A stretch of 64,000 nt of DNA from Hymenobacter roseosalivarius DSM 11622 (GTDB lineage: Bacteria > Bacteroidota > Bacteroidia > Cytophagales > Hymenobacteraceae): assembly GCF_900176135.1 (NCBI RefSeq), contig NZ_FWWW01000077.1, positions 17,481-81,480 of the forward strand. The letters run 5' to 3'. The notes beneath the pieces were generated by a model, which saw only the letters and a list, made by a program, of their open reading frames with translations, ran no database searches and had not been told where the DNA came from. Every line of letters begins with the position of its first letter. Positions within the stretch are counted from its first letter, which is position 1. The position numbers and the translations under genes are program-made. Below are positions 1 to 8,147 of this stretch, piece after piece.

Positions 1-233
1 GCACGCCAGTGAAGGAAGGCCTGAATGTGGAAGAGGCCATTGCTTTATGCCAGGCGTTGCTGGATAACGACCGGGTAGTGTGCTTCGAAATGGTAGAGAT
101 AAACCCTACGCTCGACTCAGAAAACACGATGGCCCGCAACGCCTTCGACATCCTGGAAGCGGCCACCGATACCATTCAGAATCATCTGCACCTGGCTGAC
201 GCTACCTCGCGCCAAAGCCGCGCTACTACGTAG
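1..233 (+). CDS. Arginase/agmatinase-family protein, C-terminal fragment
   Basis: Only the last ~77 codons are present; the gene enters from the left edge in the frame beginning at base 3, so the GTG at base 9 is an internal codon. The tail carries a pattern typical of the C-terminus of ureohydrolases: VVCFEMVEINPTLD followed by ENTMARNAF. Family knowledge: manganese enzymes that hydrolyse arginine, agmatine or formiminoglutamate to urea or formamide. The metal-binding histidines and aspartates lie upstream of the window, so the substrate cannot be decided; the NPTLD-NTMA form is closer to arginase than to HutG. It ends in TAG and is followed by ~170 bases without a gene. Confidence 0.8.
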   Translation, partial: TPVKEGLNVEEAIALCQALLDNDRVVCFEMVEINPTLDSENTMARNAFDILEAATDTIQNHLHLADATSRQSRATT

Positions 234-404
234 CCACGGAGCGCTAAGCCCCCGCTTGACGAATCGTTGTCGTCGTTGCATAGCGCTAAAAAAGCCCCCC
301 GGCGTTCATGAACGGGCTTCACCGCCACCGCGGCCGGAGTCGCGTTATCAAAGCTGCGTCTGCTTGCTTATATTCATCCAGGTTCAGGCTAAAACCCTAG
401 TACT

Positions 405-851
405 ATGAAACTCAGATACGTGCGGTTGGGAATAATGGCTTTGACACTAAGTGCCTGCTCCGTAGCACCCCAGCAGCGCGGGCCGGAAGCCGATGTGCCC
501 GGCCAGACCGTAAGTGCCGCAGTTACGGGCACGGTAAGCTACCGCGAGCGGATAGCCTTGCCGCCCACGGCCGTAGTAAAACTGCAACTCCTGGACGTAA
601 GCTTCGCCGATGTAGCCGCCACCGTGCTCGACTCCCTGACCCTGCGCCCCTCAGAAGGCAAGCAGGTGCCCTACGAGTTTTTGCTGCGCTACGATCCGGC
701 CCAAATCAACGCGCGCAACACGTATGCCGTGCAGGCGCGCATTCTGGTAGATGGTAAGTTGCTGTTTACTACCACGCAAGCCTACCCCGTTATTACCCAC
801 GGCAACCCCCTCGACGTGAACATTGTGCTCCAGCAGGTGGGCGCTAAATAA
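405..851 (+). CDS. YbaY/YscW-family lipoprotein
   Basis: A 148-residue protein that starts with a lipoprotein signal peptide (basic MKLRYVR, hydrophobic run, then LSAC, so Cys18 would be lipidated). The rest resembles the YbaY/YscW beta-rich lipoprotein domain: the VTGTVSYRERIALPP opening, a VVKLQLLDVS strand and a closing stretch PLDVNIVLQQV. Known members are small periplasmic or outer-membrane lipoproteins, some acting as secretin pilots; most have no assigned role. It stands alone, ahead of argS on the same strand. I infer membrane anchoring and make no functional claim beyond the family. Confidence 0.7.
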   Translation: MKLRYVRLGIMALTLSACSVAPQQRGPEADVPGQTVSAAVTGTVSYRERIALPPTAVVKLQLLDVSFADVAATVLDSLTLRPSEGKQVPYEFLLRYDPAQINARNTYAVQARILVDGKLLFTTTQAYPVITHGNPLDVNIVLQQVGAK

Positions 852-893
852 GTTGCTGGGGGGCTTTTTCGTGGCGTAAGCCGTAGCTTGCAC

Positions 894-901
894 TACTTTT
901 G
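894..901 (+). promoter_or_regulatory. Candidate -7 box of the argS promoter
   Basis: TACTTTTG matches the Bacteroidota -7 consensus TAnnTTTG and lies 31 bases before the argS GTG. A T-rich TTTTTCG about 22 bases upstream, itself part of a GGGGGGCTTTTT motif, could serve as the -33 element but is not a perfect TTTG. Confidence 0.45.
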
Positions 902-932
902 TGCCGCTTAACTTCCTAATTCTCCGCACCCC

Positions 933-2723
933 GTGCAACAACTCGAACAAGACATCAAAGCGGCGCTGAGCGCGGCCATTCAGCAGGTATTTGGCGCTAC
1001 GGTCGCGGCTGAGCAGCTGGTCATGCAGCCCACCCGCAAGGAGTTTGCCGGCACCTTTACGCTCGTGACGTTTTCGCTGACGAAAAGCCTGGGCAAAAGT
1101 CCCGAGCAGATAGGACAGGCCCTCGGTGAGTGGCTGGCCGCTAATGAAAGCCGGGTGAGTGGCTTTAATGTGGTCAAAGGCTTCCTGAACCTGGAAATAG
1201 GTGATAGTGAGTGGCTACGCCAATTTGCCGAGATGCTGGCGCGGCCCGACAATGCCCCTGTGCCTTCAAATGGTCCCCAGCGAGTAGTAGTCGAGTACTC
1301 GTCGCCCAATACCAACAAGCCCCTGCACTTGGGCCACCTGCGCAATATTTTCCTGGGCTACTCCGTGGCCGAGATTGTAAAAGCTACTGGCGCCACCGTT
1401 ACCAAGGCCAACCTGATCAACGACCGGGGCATCCATATCTGCAAGTCGATGCTGGCGTATCAGCGCTTCGGGCAGGGCGAAACGCCGCAAAGCTCCGGTA
1501 TTAAAGGCGACCATCTGATCGGGAAATACTACGTGCTGTTTGAACGTCACTACCGCGAGGAAATCCGTCAGCTGGAGGCCGAGGGCGTAGCGCAGGATAT
1601 AGCCAAGCGCCAGGCCCCGCTGATGACGCAGGCACAACAGATGCTGCTGCAGTGGGAGCAGGGCGATGAGGAAGTGCTGGCGCTGTGGAAGCAAATGAAC
1701 GGCTGGGTGTACGAAGGCTTTGATGAAACTTACCGCACTATCGGGGTTGATTTCGACAAATACTATTACGAGTCCGAAACCTACCTGCTGGGCAAAGAGC
1801 GCGTGGAAGAAGGCCTGCAGAAAGGCGTTTTCTTCCGCAAAGACGACGGCTCGGTTTGGGTTGATCTGAAAGAGGAAGGCCTCGACGAAAAACTCCTGCT
1901 CCGCGCCGACGGCACCAGTGTCTACATCACCCAGGACCTGGGCACGGCCGAGCTGAAATACCAGGACTTCAACTACGATTCTTCGGTTTACGTCATTGCC
2001 GACGAGCAGAATTACCACATGCAGGTGTTGCAGGGCGTGTTGCATAAGTTAGGCAAGCCCTACGCTGAGGCTATTCACCACCTGAGCTACGGCATGGTCG
2101 ATTTACCTTCCGGCCGCATGAAATCCCGCGAGGGAACGGTAGTAGACGCCGACGAGCTGGTGCAGGAAATGGTGGATACGGCCCGCCGCACGACGCAAGA
2201 GTTGGGCAAAATAGAAGGCCTCAGTTCCGAGGAAGCCGAGCAGCTCTATCACACGCTGGCACTGGGCGCGCTCAAGTATTTTCTGCTGAAAGTTGACCCC
2301 AAGAAGCGCATGCTCTTCAATCCCGAGGAAAGCATCAACTTCCAGGGCAATACTGGGCCTTTTGTACAGTACACGCACGCTCGTATTGCGGCCATTATGC
2401 GCAAAGCCACCGAACTAGGCTTGACTGGGGGGCAAATTGATGGCCTCGAAAGCCTGCACGAAACCGAGCGTGATGCCGTGCAGCTGCTGGCCGGATACCC
2501 TGGGGTCGTAGCGGAGGCTGCTCGTCTCTTGGCGCCATCCATCCTCGTGCAATACGTGTACGAGGTAGCCAAAGCCTACAACCGCTTCTACACCGAAGTA
2601 CCCGTATTTGGCGAGCCCGACGAGCCGAAGCGCCGCTTCCGCGTGGCCCTTTCCGCCCAAACTGGTCGTACCCTCAAAGCCGGTATGCGCCTGTTGGGCA
2701 TCATGGTGCCTGAGCGTATGTAG
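933..2723 (+). CDS. argS: Arginyl-tRNA synthetase
   Basis: Class I aminoacyl-tRNA synthetase of 596 residues, the usual length for ArgRS; it charges tRNA-Arg with arginine in the cytoplasm. The HIGH signature appears as HLGHLRN (from about residue 132) preceded by SSPNTNKPL, typical for ArgRS. The KMSKS counterpart is GRMKSREG near residue 395. The N-terminal Add1-like domain covers about residues 1-110 and the C-terminal DALR anticodon-binding domain about 460-596. The start is a GTG, supported by the promoter-like box 31 bases upstream and by absence of a better ATG. One GGGGGGCAAAT motif lies inside the gene at 2427. Confidence 0.97.
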   Translation: MQQLEQDIKAALSAAIQQVFGATVAAEQLVMQPTRKEFAGTFTLVTFSLTKSLGKSPEQIGQALGEWLAANESRVSGFNVVKGFLNLEIGDSEWLRQFAEMLARPDNAPVPSNGPQRVVVEYSSPNTNKPLHLGHLRNIFLGYSVAEIVKATGATVTKANLINDRGIHICKSMLAYQRFGQGETPQSSGIKGDHLIGKYYVLFERHYREEIRQLEAEGVAQDIAKRQAPLMTQAQQMLLQWEQGDEEVLALWKQMNGWVYEGFDETYRTIGVDFDKYYYESETYLLGKERVEEGLQKGVFFRKDDGSVWVDLKEEGLDEKLLLRADGTSVYITQDLGTAELKYQDFNYDSSVYVIADEQNYHMQVLQGVLHKLGKPYAEAIHHLSYGMVDLPSGRMKSREGTVVDADELVQEMVDTARRTTQELGKIEGLSSEEAEQLYHTLALGALKYFLLKVDPKKRMLFNPEESINFQGNTGPFVQYTHARIAAIMRKATELGLTGGQIDGLESLHETERDAVQLLAGYPGVVAEAARLLAPSILVQYVYEVAKAYNRFYTEVPVFGEPDEPKRRFRVALSAQTGRTLKAGMRLLGIMVPERM

Positions 2724-2820
2724 TATTACAGTGTGCTTCGCTTGCGTGCGTAAGCAAGCCAGTTGGCTAATTCGTTTAAGTGGAAACGCGCAAGAGCGTG
2801 TTCTACGAATACCTCTCCGT

Positions 2821-3402
2821 ATGAAAAGTATAGCGGTTTACTGCGGCTCCAGTGCCGGCCTCAATGACATCTACCGCCAGCAGGCGGAGATAATGGGACA
2901 AACTCTGGCTGAGCGCAACATGACGCTGGTGTACGGTGGCGGTCGGGTGGGCCTCATGGGTGCCGTGGCCGACAGCGCCCTGCGCCACGGCGGCCGGGTC
3001 ATTGGGGTTATTCCTGATTTTCTGGTGGAAAAGGAAGTAGAGCACCGGGGTCTGACCGAGCTGCACATCGTGAAGTCTATGCACGAGCGGAAGCTGCTGA
3101 TGGCTGATTTGGCGGAAGGCTTCGTGGCCATGCCTGGTGGCTACGGCACGCTGGAAGAGCTATTTGAAGTACTGACCTGGGCCCAGTTAGGGCTGCACCA
3201 CAAGCCGGTGGCTGTGCTCAATGTGGATGGATATTACGACCAGCTCCTTGCTCTGCTCGATACGATGGCGGGGGAGGGACTGCTGCGCCCGGAGAATCGG
3301 GCGCAGCTCTTACAGGACGAATCGCCTGCGGTGCTGCTGGATAAAATGCTGCGTTTCGAGCCAATAGCAGTGGAAAAATGGCTCACTCCGCCTACTACCT
3401 AA
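2821..3402 (+). CDS. LOG-family nucleoside 5'-monophosphate phosphoribohydrolase
   Basis: A 193-residue protein of the TIGR00730/LOG family (Rossmann-like). Visible signatures are VYCGSS near the N-terminus, YGGGRVGLMG, and the catalytic PGGYGTLEE box at about residues 105-113. Family members remove the ribose phosphate from cytokinin-type or ordinary nucleotides, releasing the free base; the bacterial substrate is often unknown. An open frame extends upstream to 2608 inside argS, but the ATG at 2821 starts precisely at the conserved MKSIAVYCGSS and is preferred. It lies about 100 bases after argS, so co-transcription is possible. Confidence 0.9.
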   Translation: MKSIAVYCGSSAGLNDIYRQQAEIMGQTLAERNMTLVYGGGRVGLMGAVADSALRHGGRVIGVIPDFLVEKEVEHRGLTELHIVKSMHERKLLMADLAEGFVAMPGGYGTLEELFEVLTWAQLGLHHKPVAVLNVDGYYDQLLALLDTMAGEGLLRPENRAQLLQDESPAVLLDKMLRFEPIAVEKWLTPPTT

Positions 3403-3549
3403 GGTAGCCTGGCCGTATGAAGGCGCGGGAGGTTATGCTCCGCCTTGTCGCCGGCCTCCTACTTGCTCTGGTTCGAAACATTGGGTCAGGACTGGTAGTT
3501 TGGGCAGTGCCGCATACCTTTCGCCATTTTTAGCTTCAAAAAGCCCCCC

Positions 3550-4137
3550 ATGCAAGCTCCTATACTGTTTTTGCTACTTGCTTTAACCGCTTGCGGATCT
3601 TCTTCCTCCCAACCCCCAACCGCTTCCAACCTTATGACTACTGCCCCCGAAACTGCCGCTGCCGGCACCGTGTACGACTACTCCGTAAAAACCATTGATG
3701 GCAAAGACGTGCAGCTAAGCCAGTTTAAGGGCAAAAAGCTGCTTATCGTGAATGTGGCCTCGGAGTGCGGCTATACCCCTCAGTATAAGGAGCTAGAAGA
3801 GCTGCACAAAAAGCATGGCGACAAAGTAACCGTGCTGGGCTTTCCAGCCAATAATTTCGGCGGCCAGGAGCCGGGTACCAACGAGCAGATTGCCACTTTC
3901 TGCGAGAAAAACTTTGGCGTTACCTTCCCCATGTTCGAGAGGGTTTCGGTGAAAGGCGACGATACCGCGCCGCTCTACCAATTTTTGGCCGACAAAACCA
4001 AGAACGGCGCCATCAGCGACGCGCCCACCTGGAATTTCTGCAAGTACCTTGTCGATGAGCAGGGCCACGTGGTTGGCTTCTACCCATCCAAGGTAAAGCC
4101 CATGAGCGACGAGCTGCTGGCCGCTATTTTGAAGTAG
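3550..4137 (+). CDS. Glutathione peroxidase-like lipoprotein (Cys type)
   Basis: Thioredoxin-fold peroxidase of 195 residues that reduces hydroperoxides with thiol donors. A signal peptide ends in LTAC (Cys15), so it is probably lipid-anchored in the periplasm, with a Ser-rich linker before the domain. The peroxidatic residue is cysteine, not selenocysteine (VASECGYT, Cys73). The partner residues are visible: Gln in FPANNFGGQEPG and Trp in WNFCKY. An AAAAAGCCCCCC motif directly abuts the ATG. Many Bacteroidota family members are thioredoxin-dependent, so the glutathione name reflects family and not proven substrate. Confidence 0.9.
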   Translation: MQAPILFLLLALTACGSSSSQPPTASNLMTTAPETAAAGTVYDYSVKTIDGKDVQLSQFKGKKLLIVNVASECGYTPQYKELEELHKKHGDKVTVLGFPANNFGGQEPGTNEQIATFCEKNFGVTFPMFERVSVKGDDTAPLYQFLADKTKNGAISDAPTWNFCKYLVDEQGHVVGFYPSKVKPMSDELLAAILK

Positions 4138-4211
4138 GAGTAGGGGAAATAAATAAACGGTAGCCATTTGCAACCTGCTGATATCCTTCGGTATCCTACT
4201 TAAAAACAGAT

Positions 4212-4649
4212 ATGCAGATGCGCTCCTACCTTCTATTATTTGTGCTAGTAACTACGTTGCTAGCTGGCTGCGTGAAAGACCGCGATGTTGACCTCAATAC
4301 AGCAGATTTTCGGAAATTTACGCTGGTGATGCCAGCTAGCTGGGAGCAATTTTCATCCCAGGGCTTCGATTCTCAGGTTGGTGGTATTACTAATGGCAAG
4401 GATACGCTGAGGTATGACTACGGCTGGTATGCCTACCGATTTCAACAGGAAACGACAGCCACCCACAAGCGCACCAATCTAGTCATTGCCAGCAGGCCAG
4501 CGCTGCTGGTAGTACCCAAACAGCCCAATAAAGGTCTGATTGGGATATATGTCCAGGTGGACGAGACGAACAAATTCAATTTGTACGGCGAGAATATAAA
4601 GGACGAAGCAATGGCTGTCCGTATTATGCGGTCGGTTAAATTCAAGTAA
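4212..4649 (+). CDS. Predicted lipoprotein of unknown function
   Basis: A 145-residue protein with a clear lipoprotein signal (hydrophobic run ending LLAGC). The mature part has no family I recognise: it contains an aromatic-rich YDYGWYAYRFQ segment and ends in RIMRSVKF, a pattern seen in some lipoproteins where the last strands close a small beta fold (inference). Its base composition is somewhat less GC-rich than its neighbours. It lies between the peroxidase and menA on the same strand, with only ~30 bases before menA. Confidence 0.6.
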   Translation: MQMRSYLLLFVLVTTLLAGCVKDRDVDLNTADFRKFTLVMPASWEQFSSQGFDSQVGGITNGKDTLRYDYGWYAYRFQQETTATHKRTNLVIASRPALLVVPKQPNKGLIGIYVQVDETNKFNLYGENIKDEAMAVRIMRSVKFK

Positions 4650-4681
4650 GCTATGTCTTTCGCCTCTGTAAGACGCAACCA

Positions 4682-5608
4682 GTGAGTTCTTCCATATCTC
4701 CAAGCCCAAGCCCCGTCAAAGCTTGGGTCTCGGCTTTTCGGCCGCGTACGTTGCCTCTGGCACTAGCCAGCATTCTCACGGGGGGCTTTTTAGCCGCCGC
4801 CGGGGGGCAATTTAATGGCGTAGTCGTCGGCTTGGCGGCGCTTACTACCATCCTGCTCCAGATTCTGAGCAACCTGGCCAACGACTACGGCGACTCCCAA
4901 AACGGTGCCGACAGCGTACATCGCGAAGGGCCGATGAGGGCGGTGCAGGCGGGTTATATAACGCCAGCCCGTATGAAGCAAGCTATGGGCGTCTTTGGCA
5001 TAGCTGCTTTTCTATCAGGGCTGGCGTTGCTATGGATAGCGCTGGGCGCAGCTGGCATGTGGATTCTGCTGACGTTTCTGCTGCTGGGCCTGGCCGCCAT
5101 TTGGGCTGCTATCAACTATACGGCGGGCAGCAACCCGTATGGGTACGCCGGACTGGGCGACGTGTCGGTCTTTATCTTTTTTGGGCTGGTTGGCGTGGGC
5201 GGCACCTACTTTCTGCAAACCCAGACGCTGCCGCTGGTAATTCTGCTGCCTGCCACTACCTTAGGCTGCTTCGCTACGGCCGTGCTCAACGTAAACAACA
5301 TCCGCGACCTGCGCTCCGACGAGCTGGCCGGCAAAATCACGATTCCCGTGCGGCTGGGGGGCAAATCAGCACGCCGATACCACTGGTTGCTGCTGGTGCT
5401 GGGCCTGGGCTGCGCCGCCGTGTACGTGGCGTTTACCTATCATTCGCTCTGGCAGTGGCTGTTTGTGCTATCTGCCCCACTGCTTTGGTTTAATGGCTGG
5501 CAAGTGTGGGCCCGGCAGGAGTCGAAGCAGCTCGATCCGTTGTTAAAGCAAATGGCCATGAGCACGCTGATTTTTGTGCTCTTGTTCGGGATAGGGCAGT
5601 TGCTATAG
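4682..5608 (+). CDS. menA: 1,4-dihydroxy-2-naphthoate prenyltransferase
   Basis: UbiA-family integral membrane enzyme (308 residues, about 8-9 hydrophobic segments) that attaches the polyprenyl tail to DHNA, the membrane step of menaquinone synthesis. The first Asp-rich motif is seen as NLANDYGDSQNGAD (about residues 64-77), and the second as NNIRDLRSDELAGK in the second half. The GTG start fits the usual N-terminus, KAWVSAFRPRTLPLA. It is separated by ~44 kb from the other men genes of this window. Three GGGGGGC motifs lie in the gene (4780, 4802, 5356), in more than one frame. Confidence 0.93.
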   Translation: MSSSISPSPSPVKAWVSAFRPRTLPLALASILTGGFLAAAGGQFNGVVVGLAALTTILLQILSNLANDYGDSQNGADSVHREGPMRAVQAGYITPARMKQAMGVFGIAAFLSGLALLWIALGAAGMWILLTFLLLGLAAIWAAINYTAGSNPYGYAGLGDVSVFIFFGLVGVGGTYFLQTQTLPLVILLPATTLGCFATAVLNVNNIRDLRSDELAGKITIPVRLGGKSARRYHWLLLVLGLGCAAVYVAFTYHSLWQWLFVLSAPLLWFNGWQVWARQESKQLDPLLKQMAMSTLIFVLLFGIGQLL

Positions 5609-5682
5609 CAACGCCTATCGCACGTTCGGAGAGTACTGTTGCAGCGGTTTCTGGGGGGCAAATGTGTACATTAGCCTGTACT

Positions 5683-7680
5683 ATGCGCGCACTAAACCTG
5701 CCCTCGTTCTCATCTGGTCGATTTCTGTTACTGTGGAGCTGCTTGCTCAGTCTGTTTGCCGCTGTGCCGGCTCAAGCGGCAGCGGAAGATACGCTGGTAA
5801 TGCAGCCATCCGGCGCCGACTTCTTCATCGATGGCTCCTATTATAGTGTGCTGGAAGATCCTTCGGGTCGGCTAACGATACATGACGTGCGCCGCCCGGA
5901 CAGGGCCAGCCAATTTGCCCCCTCCACCGGCGCACCTAACATGAGTAACACGAATTCGGCGTATTGGCTGCGCTTTACCGTGCGCAACGACGATCCTTCG
6001 GATACGCACTGGTACCTCGACTTATTCGACTCTCACATCAATGACGTCCGGTTTTTTCAGCCTACCGCTACTGGCTACCGGCAGTTTCATACCGGTGCCG
6101 ATCTGCCTTTCGTTACCCGACCCCATCCCTACAAAGACTTTCTGTTTGACCTGCCCTTACCGCTGGGCCAGACCCAAATGTACTACCTGCGCTTAACGTC
6201 CAATTCCAAGACGAGCTTCCGCGCCATGATGCGCAATGAGCCGGTGCTGCTCACTCATTTTCAGGCCCAATACGGCTTGCTGGGGGGCTTTTATGGGGTG
6301 CTCTTCATCATGGTAGTGTATAATCTGTGCATTTACCTTTTTATTGGCGAGCAAACCTACCTGCGCTACGTGCTGTACGTGCTGAGCTGCAGCCTCCTGT
6401 TTTTATCGGAAGATGGGCTGGGCTTTGAGTATGTATGGTCTGACTTGCCGGGGCTTAATCACCTAATCAATGCCGGCGCCCCCGTGCTGCTGCTCTTCAC
6501 CTTCATGCACTACGCGCGCGGGTTCCTCGATACTGCCCTGCGCGTGCCCCGCCTCGACTGGTGGATTCGGCTGGTGGGCGCCCTGAGCGTAGTTCTGCTG
6601 CTGGCAGATATAATAGTAGTGCGCTCGGGCTTCAGCTTTTGGCTGTATCTCTTGCCCTACTGTCTTATTTATTATGCCGCCGTGCTGGTGTATCAGCAGG
6701 GACTACGGGCGGCGCGCTATCTTTTGCTGGCTCACGCGCTGGTAGCCGTCAGCCTGGTTTTCCTCATTACCCGCAAGCTTGGCATCGAATTTCTGAACAA
6801 CCACTTCACGGTGTACAGCATGAACGCGGCGTTTGTGGTGGAAGTGACCATCTTATCGTATGCACTGGGCGAAAAGATCAAGGGCATTAAAGATGCCCGA
6901 CTGGCCGTGCAGGCGCGCTTAGTTAAGCAGCTTCGCAAAAAGCACCTGGCCCAAGACCGCCTTGTCGAGCAGCTCCAGCAAAACCAGCAGCTCAAAGATC
7001 AGCTCAATTCAGAGCTGGAAGCGCAGGTAGCCCGCCGTACCCAGGAGCTAAGCCAGCAAAGCGAAACCATAGCCGCCCAAAACCGCGAGCTGGTACGGGC
7101 TAATGGACTCTTGGCCCTGCAATCGGCTGCCATTGAGAAGCTTAATGCCAACCTGCAGCATGATTTGCAGCAGGCTCAAACCGCCCGGGTCTTGGCCAAG
7201 GAAGTAGATTTCGGCGAGTTCAGCCAGATCTATCCTGACAAAGATGCCTGCCTGAGCTATTTGGCTGACCTGAAGTGGGCAAATGGCTACCAGTGCCGCA
7301 AGTGTGGCTACGAGAAGTATTGCGCCGGCCGCGAGCCGCACGCGCGGCGCTGCACCCGCTGCCGCTACGTGGAGTCAGCCACCGCCTACACTATGCTGCA
7401 GAAGTGTAAGTTCTCTATTGTCAAGGCTTTGTACGCTGTGTTTCTGATTAATGCCCACCAAGGCAACTACTCTTCCCAGGAAATGTCGCGGCTGTTGGAC
7501 CTGCGCCAAGCTACTTGCTGGAGCTTTAGTCAGAAAGTAATGGAAGCCATGCGCCGCCGCCGCCAATCTCTTGACTACGAAATAAACGAAAGCTGGACCC
7601 ACATCTTACTCGACGCGACCAGCGAGACGGAGGAAGCCTCCGAATCTGACTTTTCCGCCTCGCTTTCTCAAAAAGTATGA
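5683..7680 (+). CDS. 7TMR-DISM receptor fused to an IS1595-type transposase zinc-ribbon domain
   Basis: A 665-residue protein. Residues 1-33 form a signal peptide (ends PAQA). About 40-185 looks like the extracytoplasmic 7TMR-DISMED2 domain (SAYWLRFTVRN, FFQPT, a D-rich jelly roll). About 190-400 holds seven hydrophobic segments (7TM-DISM). About 405-505 is a long coiled coil rich in Gln and Arg. From ~507 the protein changes character: FGEFSQIYPDKDACLSYL, then WANGYQCRKCG, and Cys pairs at 538/541 and 557/560, then TAYTMLQKCKFSIVKALYAVFLI and a helix-rich segment to ~640. This order matches the N-terminal zinc ribbon plus helical region of IS1595/ISXO2 transposases; no DDE nuclease domain follows. 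Usual DISM outputs (kinase, cyclase, HTH) are absent. I infer a membrane receptor with a domesticated DNA-binding output. The ATG at 5683 starts the signal peptide; an in-frame ATG exists at 5662. Confidence 0.8.
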   Translation: MRALNLPSFSSGRFLLLWSCLLSLFAAVPAQAAAEDTLVMQPSGADFFIDGSYYSVLEDPSGRLTIHDVRRPDRASQFAPSTGAPNMSNTNSAYWLRFTVRNDDPSDTHWYLDLFDSHINDVRFFQPTATGYRQFHTGADLPFVTRPHPYKDFLFDLPLPLGQTQMYYLRLTSNSKTSFRAMMRNEPVLLTHFQAQYGLLGGFYGVLFIMVVYNLCIYLFIGEQTYLRYVLYVLSCSLLFLSEDGLGFEYVWSDLPGLNHLINAGAPVLLLFTFMHYARGFLDTALRVPRLDWWIRLVGALSVVLLLADIIVVRSGFSFWLYLLPYCLIYYAAVLVYQQGLRAARYLLLAHALVAVSLVFLITRKLGIEFLNNHFTVYSMNAAFVVEVTILSYALGEKIKGIKDARLAVQARLVKQLRKKHLAQDRLVEQLQQNQQLKDQLNSELEAQVARRTQELSQQSETIAAQNRELVRANGLLALQSAAIEKLNANLQHDLQQAQTARVLAKEVDFGEFSQIYPDKDACLSYLADLKWANGYQCRKCGYEKYCAGREPHARRCTRCRYVESATAYTMLQKCKFSIVKALYAVFLINAHQGNYSSQEMSRLLDLRQATCWSFSQKVMEAMRRRRQSLDYEINESWTHILLDATSETEEASESDFSASLSQKV

Positions 7681-8112
7681 TATTTCATAGAAGCATCGAG
7701 CCAGGTTATAAGAGTTAGAGAGCAACATTCCGTAGTCTTTCTTTGAAAGGGACGAGTTATCTTTCTGCTATTCATTTCTTCTTCCATAAGCACCGGAGTA
7801 GCAAGGCTATAAGAAGCAGTAGTATAAGGCGGTAACTATTTTGCTTTGCCACTAGACTTTATAGTTTTTAGGAGGAAACGGCCTGAAAAGAGGGTAACAA
7901 GCAATTTATTCCGAAAAAATTCTTTGTACTCCACTTTTTTTCATTGTTTTTTAGCCGTTACCTCTTTTCTCCAACTGAGGTCAACTAAAGCGCGGAAGCC
8001 TGCAAATGGCTCTGTCTTACGTGTGCTGTAAGTGTATAACTAGAAATAATCTTGCGCTTAAAAACTTCATTCTGAGGCAGTGGGGGGCTTTTTAGCCTTG
8101 CGTTTTCAAAAC
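7681..8112. other. Intergenic region with no convincing gene
   Basis: About 430 bases, noticeably more AT-rich than the genes around it, between the DISM receptor and the GH3 gene. The only long open frame (7846-8031) starts on TTG, has an unconvincing composition and is not called. One GGGGGGCTTTTTAGCC motif occurs at 8082. Promoter and operator sites for the glycan locus would be expected here, but I cannot point to a clear consensus. Confidence 0.5.
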
Positions 8113-8147
8113 AAGGACGGATATATTTGAGAAAACATCCCGTCCTT
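8113..8147 (+). promoter_or_regulatory. Inverted repeat abutting the GH3 start codon
   Basis: AAGGACGG at 8113-8120 pairs perfectly with CCGTCCTT at 8140-8147, leaving a 19-base loop; the right arm touches the ATG at 8148. In the transcript this would be an eight-pair hairpin just before translation starts; on DNA it could be an operator. Confidence 0.4.

Noticed and set aside
1266..2045. 259-residue open frame on the minus strand inside argS
   Set aside because: It is antisense to a certain gene and arises from the GC-rich codon pattern; no domain or start context.
7204..7680. An IS1595 insertion at the end of the DISM gene
   Set aside because: No DDE domain, no inverted ends or target duplication, and the frame is continuous with the receptor.
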